Source: Nakamurella deserti (lineage in GTDB: Bacteria; Actinomycetota; Actinomycetes; Mycobacteriales; Nakamurellaceae). From it: a stretch of DNA of 64,000 nucleotides. Below, one piece after another: positions 43,367 to 51,018 of this stretch. Under the pieces are notes generated by a model. That model saw only the letters and a program-made list of their open reading frames with translations. It searched no databases and was not told the DNA's origin. The stretch lies in NCBI RefSeq assembly GCF_003260015.1, contig NZ_QCXS01000004.1:124001-188000 (forward strand), in the 5' to 3' direction. Position numbers and translations under genes: made by a program. Positions within the stretch are counted from its first letter, which is position 1. Every line of letters begins with the position of its first letter.

Positions 43367-44016
43367 GACATGGTGTCCAGCGCCGCGTCGACGGACTCCC
43401 GCGGCGCCGGGGCGGTGTACCGGTCCTCGGTGTCCGGGTCCAGACCGTCGCCGCCGAGCAGCGTCCGGACGTAGGCCGACCAGGGCGAGCCCTCGGGGTG
43501 CAGCTCACCGGCCAGCCGGTGGCCACCGGCGGCCCACCAGAAGTCGGTGTCACGACCCAGCTGGACGCCACGCCGGGTGTGGTGGTCCACGTGCATCTCC
43601 CGCACCACGACGGCGCGCTCGCCGCTGTCCACCAGCGTGGAGGCCCAGAAGGCGAGCTCCATCGTGCTGCGGTCCTTGGCCGCGCCGGCGAGCAGCTTCA
43701 CGGCGTGCGCGGAGTACATCCAGCGCTCCAGGTCGGTGGTCTGGCGGGTGCGCTGTTCGTTCATCGCGTACAGCAGGGCGGGAGCGTTCGGCAGGCCCTC
43801 ACCGACGTCCTCGACGGCGATGATCTCCAGCCGTCGCCACAGCAGTTCCTCGGTCTGCACGCCGGTCCGGAACAGTTCGTACGCGGCCAGCGTGGCCTCC
43901 TCGATCAGCCCGCGGCGGATGGACTTCTGCAGGACGGAGCGGACCTCGTCGACCCGGAATCCGCCGACGGTGACGGCGCGGCTCCAGATGTCGGCGTTCT
44001 GTTCGGGTTGGGGCAC
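43363..44016 (-). CDS. Stand-alone RarA/MgsA C-terminal-like protein
   Basis: 217 residues, all-helical by appearance. EVRSVLQKSIRRG (24-36), AYELFRTG and LWRRLEIIAVEDVG (59-72) resemble the C-terminal helical region of RarA/MgsA AAA ATPases, where a similar ARRLxxxASEDVG is found. DHHTRRGVQLGRDTDFWW (144-161) completes a recognisable pattern of small stand-alone versions. No Walker motifs are present, so it is not an ATPase. The start is GTG 44016 seven bases after GAGGAG. It lies between the binding-protein and permease genes, an unusual place. Role unknown. Confidence 0.55.
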   Translation of the reverse strand: MPQPEQNADIWSRAVTVGGFRVDEVRSVLQKSIRRGLIEEATLAAYELFRTGVQTEELLWRRLEIIAVEDVGEGLPNAPALLYAMNEQRTRQTTDLERWMYSAHAVKLLAGAAKDRSTMELAFWASTLVDSGERAVVVREMHVDHHTRRGVQLGRDTDFWWAAGGHRLAGELHPEGSPWSAYVRTLLGGDGLDPDTEDRYTAPAPRESVDAALDTMS

Positions 44017-44051
44017 GGGCGATCTCCTCGGTTCGGTGGGACGGGACCGCC

Positions 44052-45080
44052 TCAGGCGGCGTGGACCTCGGCCAGCACGCTCATGTCGAACAGGTCCTCG
44101 GAAGCGGTGATCCCGCCGGCCGCCAGCGTCGCGATCGACTCGCTGATCAGCGCCGGGGTCATGGTGAACAGGCCGTTGGCCGTGGTGTCGGGGGTGACCA
44201 TCAGATCGTTGGACGCCTTGCACGACGCGGTCTGCCCCCCGAGGTCGAGACCGTTGTCCTTGCCGTAGGTCTCGACGGCGAGCTTGGCCCCCAGGGCCGG
44301 GTCGGCGATCGCGTCGGTCCAGCCCTTCACGTCGGCCTTCATGAACGCCACGATCTGGGCACGGGTGGTCGGGTCGGCCAGGGCGGCGGTGCGGACGGTG
44401 TAGGTACCGGTGGGCAGCAGGTAGCCGTGGTCGGCGAGGAGCATGACGGTGATGTCGTTGCCCTTCTCGCGCAGCTGGACGGCGTCGTCGTTGGAGTAGC
44501 CCCAGAAGCCGTCGACCTCACCGGACACCAGCGGAGTGAGGTCGTGCTGGACCGGCACCTGGGTGAAGGTGCCCGCGTCGATGCCGCTCAACTTCAGGAA
44601 GGCGTCCCAGGCCACCTGGTTCACCGCCTGGATGCCGATCTTCTTGCCGGCCAGATCGGCGGGCGAGGTGATCGGATCGGCCATCGAGATGATGGAGAAC
44701 GGGCTCTTCTGGTAGCTGGCACCGATGATCTTGAGGTCCGCCCCGGCGGCGACCGCGTTTGCGGTGAAGTCAGGCGAGCTCTGGGTGACCAGGGCCTTGC
44801 CGGACTCGGCCACCGCGTCGGTGGCCACGTTGGGACCGCCGGCCAGCAGGTCGACGGCGAGGCCGGCGTCCCGGTAGTAGCCCTTGTCGTCGGCGATGTA
44901 CTCGCCGGCGAACTGGAAGTTCTTGATCCAGCTCAGCTGGTACGCCATCGCGGTGGCACCGCCGGCGGAACTCGAGGGCGCGGCGGCGGAGGAACTGCTG
45001 CCGCAGGCGGACAGCAGCGGGGCGCCGACCACGAGGCCGGATGCGGCGATGCTGGTGCGCAGGAAGGCACGACGGTCCAT
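44052..45080 (-). CDS. ABC transporter substrate-binding lipoprotein (SsuA/NMT1-THI5-like)
   Basis: 342 residues. The N-terminus has MDRRAFLRTSIAASG with a twin-arginine character and a lipobox LLSAC. The mature part follows the NMT1/THI5 plan: LSWIKNFQFAGEYIADDKGYY, GADLKIIGASYQKSP, DLAGKKIGIQAVNQVAWDAF and VDGFWGYSNDDAVQLR. Ligands of this group include thiamine precursors, riboflavin, aromatic sulfonates and nitrate. ATG 45080 has AGGAG four bases from it. It is the first gene of the operon, 56 bases after an inverted-repeat operator. Confidence 0.92.
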   Translation of the reverse strand: MDRRAFLRTSIAASGLVVGAPLLSACGSSSSAAAPSSSAGGATAMAYQLSWIKNFQFAGEYIADDKGYYRDAGLAVDLLAGGPNVATDAVAESGKALVTQSSPDFTANAVAAGADLKIIGASYQKSPFSIISMADPITSPADLAGKKIGIQAVNQVAWDAFLKLSGIDAGTFTQVPVQHDLTPLVSGEVDGFWGYSNDDAVQLREKGNDITVMLLADHGYLLPTGTYTVRTAALADPTTRAQIVAFMKADVKGWTDAIADPALGAKLAVETYGKDNGLDLGGQTASCKASNDLMVTPDTTANGLFTMTPALISESIATLAAGGITASEDLFDMSVLAEVHAA

Positions 45081-45135
45081 GGGGACTCCTCGGGGATGGA
45101 CGGGCGGGCGGCCGGGCCACGCTGAACGGCGCTCG

Positions 45136-45156
45136 AATCTTGACGTGATCAAGATT
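45136..45156 (-). promoter_or_regulatory. Candidate operator of the XRE-cupin operon
   Basis: AATCTTGA-CGTGA-TCAAGATT (45136-45156) is a perfect eight-base inverted repeat with a five-base centre. It stands out as an AT-rich site in very GC-rich DNA and lies 56 bases before the binding-protein start. XRE-cupin proteins bind similar AT-rich palindromes, so the operon's own regulator is the natural candidate. Confidence 0.65.
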
Positions 45157-45338
45157 GGCAAGGGCTCGTTTCGCTCACGTTTCCACCGGTAACGATCGTG
45201 CGCCGGACTTCTCACCACCGTCAGCGCACAACGTTCTCGGTGTCGCCAAGATCGGTCGTTCCGGCGCGTCGCCTGCGGCCCGCTTGCCGGTGGTTCGGGA
45301 GATGCCCGCAGGCCACCCTGACGCCGTAGGGTCGCCTC

Positions 45339-45989
45339 GTGAAGAGATGGGCTATCCGACGGAACCTGACCGCCGGGCTGTGGCGGGTGTTCGGCTGGCG
45401 TTTCGTCGGTCAGCCCACCGAGAGCCGGGCGGGCATCCTGATCGGCGCACCGCACACGTCCAACTGGGACTACGTCGCGATGCTGGCCATCTGCTGGCGG
45501 TCCGGCATCGCACCGAAGTTCCTCGGCAAGAAGGAACTGTTCAGCGGGCCCATGGGCGTCCTGGCCCGCCTCAGCGGCGGCATCCCGGTGGACCGCGACA
45601 ATCCGCACGCCCTGGTCTCCGAACTCGTCGAGCTGGTGCGCCACGGCGACGAGTTCTTCCTGGTGATCGCACCCGAGGGCACCCGGGCGAAGAAGGACTA
45701 CTGGAAGTCCGGCTTCTACCGGCTCGCCGAGGACACCGGCCTGCCCGTGACGCTCGGCTTCATCGACCGGGCGACGAAGACGGCGGGCTGGGGCCCGACC
45801 CTGCACGTCACCGGCGACGTCGCCGCCGACATGCAGGTGCTGCGCGACTTCTACCGCGACAAGGGTGGAGTGCACCCGGCGAACAGGACCGAGCCCCGGT
45901 TCCGGGTCGAACGACCCACCCGGGCCGCCCTGGCCCGCGAGAAGGCCGCCGGCGACGTCCCGCCGACCGGACCCGGGCCGGTCGTCTGA
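45339..45989 (+). CDS. PlsC-like acyltransferase
   Basis: 216 residues. The acyltransferase block HTSNWDY is a variant of the family's HxxxxD, with His and Asp five apart. KFLGKKELFSGPMG is the acceptor region, GIPVDRDNP the second block, and FFLVIAPEGTRAKK the third (EGTR). These match the short lysophospholipid-acyltransferase-type proteins of actinobacteria, which are likely peripheral to the membrane. GTG 45339 starts in a basic segment. It is divergent from the transporter operon. Lipid substrate unknown. Confidence 0.88.
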   Translation: MKRWAIRRNLTAGLWRVFGWRFVGQPTESRAGILIGAPHTSNWDYVAMLAICWRSGIAPKFLGKKELFSGPMGVLARLSGGIPVDRDNPHALVSELVELVRHGDEFFLVIAPEGTRAKKDYWKSGFYRLAEDTGLPVTLGFIDRATKTAGWGPTLHVTGDVAADMQVLRDFYRDKGGVHPANRTEPRFRVERPTRAALAREKAAGDVPPTGPGPVV

Positions 45990-45992
45990 TCC

Positions 45993-46004
45993 GGTACTAG
46001 TACC
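45993..46004 (+). promoter_or_regulatory. GGTACTAGTACC palindrome, site A
   Basis: A perfect 12-base palindrome located 50 bases before the start of the exported repeat protein gene. The extended context CCGGTACTAGTACC-R-AGGTC is repeated at 48864-48883, upstream of the secreted protein gene after the two-component genes. It is a plausible binding site of the NarL-type regulator encoded between them. Confidence 0.65.
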
Positions 46005-46054
46005 AAGGTCGGATACCGCACTGCACACCTTCCGGGGGACAAAGGAGGTCGACA

Positions 46055-46795
46055 GTGAGGAGAACGGACATGAAGCGGATCGCCATCCTGGGCGGCCTGA
46101 TCGTCGCGGCGTGTGTGCCGGCGATCGCGGGTCTCGTCGGCAACGCGTCCTTCGGTGACAGCGTCCCGGTGCGGGTGCCGACGTCGGCGGTGCTGACCAC
46201 CGGGCCGCTCGACGACCGGGGCGGTCTCACCCTCCTGGACGACGACGGCCCTGCGACCGGCGGCACGCGGACCACGGGCGGGAGCACCGGCACCCCCGGC
46301 ACGTCGGTGGTGTCGTCGACCGACCCGGCTCCGGGGACGACCGGTGCCACACCCACCACCGGCGACACCGCCACCAGCACGTCGTCGTCCCGGACGTCGA
46401 ACGACCCGGTCGGCCCGGTCGGCCCGGTCACCAGCTCGCCCGGCGGCCCGGCGGGAAGCGGATCGAGCACCGCGGCGCCGACCGCGCCCACCACTCCGAC
46501 CGCGCCGACCGCGCCGACATCCGACGACCACGGCGGCGACCGCACCACCGAGCCGGCCGACGACCACGGCGGCGACCGCACCACCGAGCCGGCCGACGAC
46601 CACGGCGGCGACCGCACCACCGAGCCGGCCGACGACCACGGCGGCGACCGCACCACCGCACCGGCCGACGACCACGGCGGCGACCGCGACCGCGGTGGGG
46701 ACGACGGCGGCGATGACGGCACGGGCTCCCACGGCGGCGACGGCGGCACGGGATCCGGGCACGGCGGAGGGGAGGACGGCTCCGGCCGTCGATGA
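46055..46795 (+). CDS. Exported acidic repeat protein, probable lipoprotein
   Basis: 246 residues. The N-terminus KRIAILGGLIVAAC has a short hydrophobic core and a possible lipobox VAAC. The rest is low-complexity Thr/Ser/Gly/Pro, then four copies of the 12-residue unit DDHGGDRTTEPA, and an Asp/Gly/His-rich end. The Asp and His could bind cations. The GTG at 46055 lies five bases after AAAGGAGGT; an ATG five codons later is an alternative. It overlaps the sensor kinase gene (ATGA), so it may be an accessory to signal sensing. Confidence 0.7.
   Translation: MRRTDMKRIAILGGLIVAACVPAIAGLVGNASFGDSVPVRVPTSAVLTTGPLDDRGGLTLLDDDGPATGGTRTTGGSTGTPGTSVVSSTDPAPGTTGATPTTGDTATSTSSSRTSNDPVGPVGPVTSSPGGPAGSGSSTAAPTAPTTPTAPTAPTSDDHGGDRTTEPADDHGGDRTTEPADDHGGDRTTEPADDHGGDRTTAPADDHGGDRDRGGDDGGDDGTGSHGGDGGTGSGHGGGEDGSGRR
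46523..46690. repeat. 36-bp coding tandem repeat
   Basis: Four nearly perfect 36-base units from 46523 to 46666, then a partial fifth to 46690. They encode DDHGGDRTTEPA. The near-identity at all codon positions shows recent expansion and implies that copy number may vary. Confidence 0.92.
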
Positions 46796-48156
46796 ACGTC
46801 ACCGACCGCGACGGCCCGGCCTGGGTCGTTCTCGCCTCCGGCGCACCGGTCGCTCCCGAGCGGCCGGTGCGCCGCCGGCGTGTCTTCCTCCAGGTCATCC
46901 TGGGTGCCCTGGTGGTGATCGTCGCGGTCGCGATCGCCGGTGTGGTCGCGGCCCGGCGGCTCGCCGAGGCCGAGGCGGTGTCCGACGCGGCCGGGACCGC
47001 GGACCTGCTGGCCGAACTGCTGGTGCAACCCGCCCTGCGGGACGGGATCCTCGACGGTGACGCGGCCGCGGTGGACGCGGTGGACGCCGTCGTCCGTGCG
47101 CACGTCCTGGCCGGGCCGCCGGTGGTGCGGGTCAAGCTGTGGGATCCGGCGGGCCGGATCCTGTACTCGGACGAACCGCGGCTGATCGGCGCCACCTTCG
47201 CCCTGGGCGAGGACGAGCGGGAGGTCTTCGCCGACCCCCGGACCCGGGCCGAGGTGTCCGACCTCGACGCCCCCGAGAACGTCTACGAACGCGGCCGCGG
47301 ACAACTGCTCGAGACCTACCGCCCGGTGTGGGCGCCGTCCGGGCAGCCGTTGCTGTTCGAGGCGTACTTCCGCTACGACGAGGTCACCGCCCGCAGCGGA
47401 CAGCTGTTCCGCGGCTTCGCCGGCATCACCCTGAGCAGCCTGCTGCTGTTGGTGGTGCTGTTGCTCCCGGTGCTCTGGCGCCTGCTGGACCGCCTGAGAC
47501 TGGCGCAGGCCCAACGCGAGTCGTTGCTGCAGCGCGCCGTGGACGCCTCCGCGGACGAACGCCGCCGGATCGCCGGGACCCTGCACGACGGTGTCGTGCA
47601 GGACCTGGTGGCCACGTCGTTCGCCGTCGCCGGCGCGGCCGAGCAGGCGGCCACCGACGGCCGCACGGGACCGGCCGCCGAGCTGCGCCGGGCCGCCGCC
47701 ACGGTCCGGACCAGCATCGGCGGGCTGCGCTCGCTGCTCGTCGACATCTACCCGCCGGGGCTCGCCGACGGAGGGCTGGCCGCGGCGCTGGACGACCTGG
47801 CGGCCGGCCTGCGGAGCCGGGACATCCGCGTCGACGTCGAGGTCGACGCCGTCGATCTCGACCCCGACCGGCAGCGGCTCGCCTACCGGGTGGCCCGGGA
47901 ATGCCTGGGCAATGTCTCCCGGCACTCCGGCGCCACCACGGCCGTCGTCCGACTGACCCGGCAGGACGGCGCCGATGTCCTCGAGATCGCCGACGACGGG
48001 GTCGGTTTCGATGTGGAGGCGGCGCTGGCCCGGCCCGCCGAGGGTCATTTCGGGCTGCGGGTGCTCGGCGACGTCGCCGGCGACGCGGGCGCCGGACTGC
48101 GGGTGGCGAGCGCCCCGGGGGCCGGTACCCGTTGGCAGCTACGGTTCCCGGTATGA
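46792..48156 (+). CDS. NarL-type sensor histidine kinase (HisKA_3)
   Basis: 454 residues. Two membrane helices (~31-52 and ~210-230) enclose a ~155-residue extracytosolic sensor domain with VVRVKLWDPAGRILYSDEPR, resembling a PDC/CHASE-type fold. The phosphoacceptor region is ERRRIAGTLHDGVVQDL (His265), and the ATPase part has ECLGNVSRHSGAT, ADDGVGFD and GHFGLRVLGD. It overlaps both its upstream exported protein and its downstream regulator. The signal is probably outside the cell. Confidence 0.93.
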   Translation: MNVTDRDGPAWVVLASGAPVAPERPVRRRRVFLQVILGALVVIVAVAIAGVVAARRLAEAEAVSDAAGTADLLAELLVQPALRDGILDGDAAAVDAVDAVVRAHVLAGPPVVRVKLWDPAGRILYSDEPRLIGATFALGEDEREVFADPRTRAEVSDLDAPENVYERGRGQLLETYRPVWAPSGQPLLFEAYFRYDEVTARSGQLFRGFAGITLSSLLLLVVLLLPVLWRLLDRLRLAQAQRESLLQRAVDASADERRRIAGTLHDGVVQDLVATSFAVAGAAEQAATDGRTGPAAELRRAAATVRTSIGGLRSLLVDIYPPGLADGGLAAALDDLAAGLRSRDIRVDVEVDAVDLDPDRQRLAYRVARECLGNVSRHSGATTAVVRLTRQDGADVLEIADDGVGFDVEAALARPAEGHFGLRVLGDVAGDAGAGLRVASAPGAGTRWQLRFPV

Positions 48157-48797
48157 CGACGCGCCCGACACCGACCCGGGTGCTGCTGGTGGACGACCAC
48201 CCGCTGGTCCGGGCCGGGCTGGCCGCGTTGATCTCCGGCGCGCCCGACCTCGAGGTCGTCGCCGAGGCGCCCGGCGGTGAGTCGGCCGCGGACGTCGCCG
48301 CCGAGCACCGGCCCGACGTCGTGCTGATGGACCTGTCGATGCCCGGCGTCGACGGCGTCGAGGCCACCCGGCGGGTCCTGGCGGTCCGCCCGGCGACCCG
48401 GGTCGTCGTGCTCACCTCGTTCTCCGACACCGCCCGCGTCACCGAGGCCCTGCGGGCGGGCGCGATCGGCTACCTGCTCAAGGACAGCGATCCGGCGCAG
48501 CTGCTGTCGGCCATCCGGTCGGCCGCCCGCGGTCACGCGCCCCTGGATCCGCGCATCGCCACGGCGCTGCTGCCGACCGCGGCGGTGCCGCTGAGCGAAC
48601 AGCTGAGCGCCCGGGAGCGGCAGGTACTGGTCCTGCTCACCCGGGGCCTGTCCAACCGGCAGATCGGGCGCGACCTCGGGATCGCCGAGCGGACGGTGAA
48701 GGTCCATGTGGGGAGCCTGTTCCGGCGGCTCGGGGTGGCCGACCGGACGAGCGCGGCGATGTGGGCCCGGGACCACCTGCCGGACGCCCGGCGCTGA
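48153..48797 (+). CDS. NarL/FixJ-family response regulator
   Basis: 214 residues. Receiver domain with LLVDDHP, phospho-Asp60 (VVLMDLSMPG) and Lys in GYLLKDSD. The LuxR-type helix-turn-helix is LSARERQVLVLLTRGLSNRQ followed by RTVKVHVGSLFRRLGV. The start overlaps the kinase stop (ATGA). NarL-type proteins bind short inverted repeats as dimers, and two copies of GGTACTAGTACC flank this operon. That makes a self-contained regulon likely. Confidence 0.94.
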   Translation: MTTRPTPTRVLLVDDHPLVRAGLAALISGAPDLEVVAEAPGGESAADVAAEHRPDVVLMDLSMPGVDGVEATRRVLAVRPATRVVVLTSFSDTARVTEALRAGAIGYLLKDSDPAQLLSAIRSAARGHAPLDPRIATALLPTAAVPLSEQLSARERQVLVLLTRGLSNRQIGRDLGIAERTVKVHVGSLFRRLGVADRTSAAMWARDHLPDARR

Positions 48798-48831
48798 CGT
48801 CGGCGCCGGACCCCGCGGCCGCGTGACCGGA

Positions 48832-48893
48832 ACCGGTACCGGCACCGAGGTTTCATGGCGGGACCGGTACTAGTACCGAGGTCTCATGGCGGG
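48832..48893 (+). promoter_or_regulatory. Tandem 31-bp repeat with GGTACTAGTACC, site B
   Basis: Two direct 31-base repeats, 48832-48862 and 48863-48893, agree at 27 positions. The right copy contains the perfect palindrome GGTACTAGTACC (48866-48877); the left has the degraded GGTACCGGCACC. They lie 85-146 bases before the start of the next secreted-protein gene and 35 bases after the response-regulator stop. Confidence 0.7.
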
Positions 48894-48977
48894 ACCGACC
48901 TGCGTCGCCCCACAGTCGACGTACCGCCAGATGCGGTCCCCTGCGGCCGCGGCCGCCCGACTCCTCCAGGAGACCCC

Positions 48978-49832
48978 ATGTCCCGATCCCGTTCGTTGCT
49001 CCGGGCCGCCCGGGTGACGCTGCTCGTCGGCGCCGTCGCCGCCACCACGCTGGTCACCGGCGGCACCGCCCAGGCCTCCGGAAAGACCTCGGCGGGCGGT
49101 GATTTCGCGGTCACGCTGAACGGCACCGTGTACAACCCGGCGGCCGGCCAGTCGGTGTCGGTGAAGTCCGTGACGCCGCGGGGCACCATCGCCGTCCGCG
49201 GCCGCAACGTGGGCTTCGACCTCGATCCGGCGACGCTGGGCGCCTACGCCTACACCCTCACCGGTGCACCCGACAGCCAGCGCATGGTCACGGCACCGAC
49301 CGTGGTCTTCGCGTCCAAGGTGCCGACGCTGACCGCCGCACAGCGGTCGGGAGTGTCGATCAGGGAACTGCAGGTCAGGGACGACACCCTGGTCCTGATC
49401 TTCCAGACGGCCGGCGGCAAGCTCAAGATCCAGGCCAAGGACGGTGCGCAGGGCGGCATCTTCCAGATGGAGCCCGAGTTCGCCGCGCCGGTCGAGATCG
49501 TGCACACCCTCGGCGCCGGGCTCTTCTACTTCGTCAACCCGTTCACCGGCAAGGTCAACTTCGGCGACGGTGTGGACGCCGTCGCCGGATCCCACCAGAT
49601 GCTGCTGGGCAAGGACAGCCCGCAGGTGGCGACGAAGACGTTCCAGGACGCCACGGTCACCCGCTGGTCGGTCGCCTCCGGCGGCCGGATGGGCGGGGTG
49701 CTCGGCGAGGACGCCGTGGAACTCTCGGCCGGCGCGACGAACTGCACCAGCCAGTGCCAGGCCCGCAACCAGATCCGCGGCTCGCTGCCGGTGCCGCCGA
49801 ACCCGACCGCGCCGACGCCGATCGGCGGCTGA
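48978..49832 (+). CDS. Secreted protein of unknown function
   Basis: 284 residues. A Sec signal peptide (SRSRSLLRAARVTLLVGAVA..., cleavage near AQASG, residue ~34) precedes a beta-rich mature part that I do not recognise: DFAVTLNGTVYNPAAGQSVS, VSIRELQVRDDTLVLIFQT, and GLFYFVNPFTGKVNFGDGVD. Two close Cys (NCTSQCQ) near the C-terminus may pair. The ATG at 48978 follows AGGAG. Its promoter region holds the GGTACTAGTACC site, so it is probably the output gene of the two-component system. Confidence 0.75.
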   Translation: MSRSRSLLRAARVTLLVGAVAATTLVTGGTAQASGKTSAGGDFAVTLNGTVYNPAAGQSVSVKSVTPRGTIAVRGRNVGFDLDPATLGAYAYTLTGAPDSQRMVTAPTVVFASKVPTLTAAQRSGVSIRELQVRDDTLVLIFQTAGGKLKIQAKDGAQGGIFQMEPEFAAPVEIVHTLGAGLFYFVNPFTGKVNFGDGVDAVAGSHQMLLGKDSPQVATKTFQDATVTRWSVASGGRMGGVLGEDAVELSAGATNCTSQCQARNQIRGSLPVPPNPTAPTPIGG

Positions 49833-49870
49833 TCGGCGGCCGATCGGCGGCTGATCGGCGGCTGATCGGC
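49821..49870. repeat. 11-bp tandem repeat across a stop codon
   Basis: ATCGGCGGCTG is repeated four times (49821-49864, one copy with a single change), followed by a partial copy. The first unit includes the stop of the secreted-protein gene. Because 11 is not a multiple of three, copy-number change would leave the stop intact but vary the spacer. Confidence 0.85.
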
Positions 49871-49962
49871 ATCGCGCCGGACCGGTGGTCCCCACCCGCC
49901 GCCGGTGTGCTTGCATCGTCGGGGCTCCGCGACCTCGCGGAGTCCCGTGGTGAGGAGCGCAC

Positions 49963-50949
49963 ATGTCGCAGCGGCAGGCAGCGCCGAGGGCGGGCACCGG
50001 CGACGGACCGCGCCTGCGGCTGGGCAGCTGGCCCACCCCGCTGGAGGCCGCTCCGCGACTCGCCGCAGCCCTCGGCCTGGGCGCGGACGACCTGTGGATC
50101 AAGCGCGACGACCTGATCGGGCTCGGCGGCGGTGGCAACAAGGTCCGCAAACTCGAGTACACCCTCGGGGGCGCGGTGGCCGACGGCGCCCGCACCGTGG
50201 TCACCAGCGGCGCACCCCAGAGCAACCACGCCCGGCTGACCGCGGCGGCCGCGGCCCGGCAGGGCCTGACCGCGGTGCTGGTCCTCGAGGGTGACGCCCC
50301 GACCGACGTCCGCGGGAACCTGCTGCTCGACGGCCTTCTCGGGGCGGAACTGGTCTGGGCGGGGCACGTCGGGCCCGCTGCCCTCGCCGCCCGCGTCGAG
50401 CAGGAGGCGACCGTGCGCACCGCCGCCGGCCGGCCCGCCGCGGTGATCCCCTTCGGCGGCTCGAGCGTCCTGGGCGCCCACGGCTACGTCCGGGCGGGTG
50501 AGGAACTCCTGGACCAGGCGCCGGAGCTCACCACGGTGGTGACCGCGGTCGGGTCGGGCGCCACCATGGCCGGTCTGGTGCACGCCCTCGGCGCGGGGCG
50601 CGTTCTCGGGGTCGACACCGGCGCGGTGTCCGACGGCCCGGACCGGGTCGCCGGCCTGGTCGCCGGGCTCTCGGGCACCCCGGCCGACCCCGAGGCCCTC
50701 CGCTGGGACGGTGACCAGGTGGGGGCCGGCTACGGAACCCTCACCGCGGCCGTGCGTTCCGCCCTCCGCCTGCTGGCCCGCACCGAGGGCGTGGTGCTGG
50801 ACCCGGTGTACACCGGGCGGGCCGCCGCCGGTCTGGTCGACGCCGTCCGGACCGGCGCCGTCAGCCCCGGCGAGCGCACGGTCCTGCTGCACAGCGGTGG
50901 TCTGCCCGGGCTCTTCGGGCATCCGGACGCGGCGACGCTGACCGGCTGA
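49963..50949 (+). CDS. D-cysteine desulfhydrase/ACC deaminase-family PLP enzyme
   Basis: 328 residues, fold type II. The cofactor Lys is in GGGGNKVRKLEY, with DLWIKRDDL just before it. SGAPQSNHARLTAAAA forms the phosphate/substrate region, and AVGSGATMAGLVHAL and LLHSGGLPGLFGH are C-terminal motifs. The layout fits D-cysteine desulfhydrase (pyruvate, H2S and ammonia from D-cysteine) and its ACC deaminase relatives; sequence alone leans to the first. It has its own start at ATG 49963. No partner gene is evident. Confidence 0.87.
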   Translation: MSQRQAAPRAGTGDGPRLRLGSWPTPLEAAPRLAAALGLGADDLWIKRDDLIGLGGGGNKVRKLEYTLGGAVADGARTVVTSGAPQSNHARLTAAAAARQGLTAVLVLEGDAPTDVRGNLLLDGLLGAELVWAGHVGPAALAARVEQEATVRTAAGRPAAVIPFGGSSVLGAHGYVRAGEELLDQAPELTTVVTAVGSGATMAGLVHALGAGRVLGVDTGAVSDGPDRVAGLVAGLSGTPADPEALRWDGDQVGAGYGTLTAAVRSALRLLARTEGVVLDPVYTGRAAAGLVDAVRTGAVSPGERTVLLHSGGLPGLFGHPDAATLTG

Positions 50950-50952
50950 CCG

Positions 50953-51015
50953 CCCTACCGTCCCTACCGTCCCTACCGCGCCTCCTGCGCCTCCTGCGCC
51001 TCCTGCGCCTCCTGC
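50953..51015. repeat. Two adjacent 9-bp tandem repeats between convergent genes
   Basis: CCCTACCGT occurs twice from 50953 plus a near copy, followed by GCCTCCTGC four times (50980-51015). They fill the 69-base gap between the PLP enzyme and the SDR gene, which converge. Low-complexity spacer, possibly variable in length. Confidence 0.8.
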
Positions 51016-51018
51016 GCC

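Noticed and set aside
45997-48048. 683-codon minus-strand frame over the repeat protein and kinase genes
   Set aside because: It contains Ser/Pro-rich repeats only because the opposite strand encodes DDHGGDRTTEPA repeats; there are no domain features.
50953-51015. Terminator between the PLP enzyme and SDR genes
   Set aside because: The gap is made of 9-bp direct repeats without complementary arms, so it does not form a convincing hairpin.
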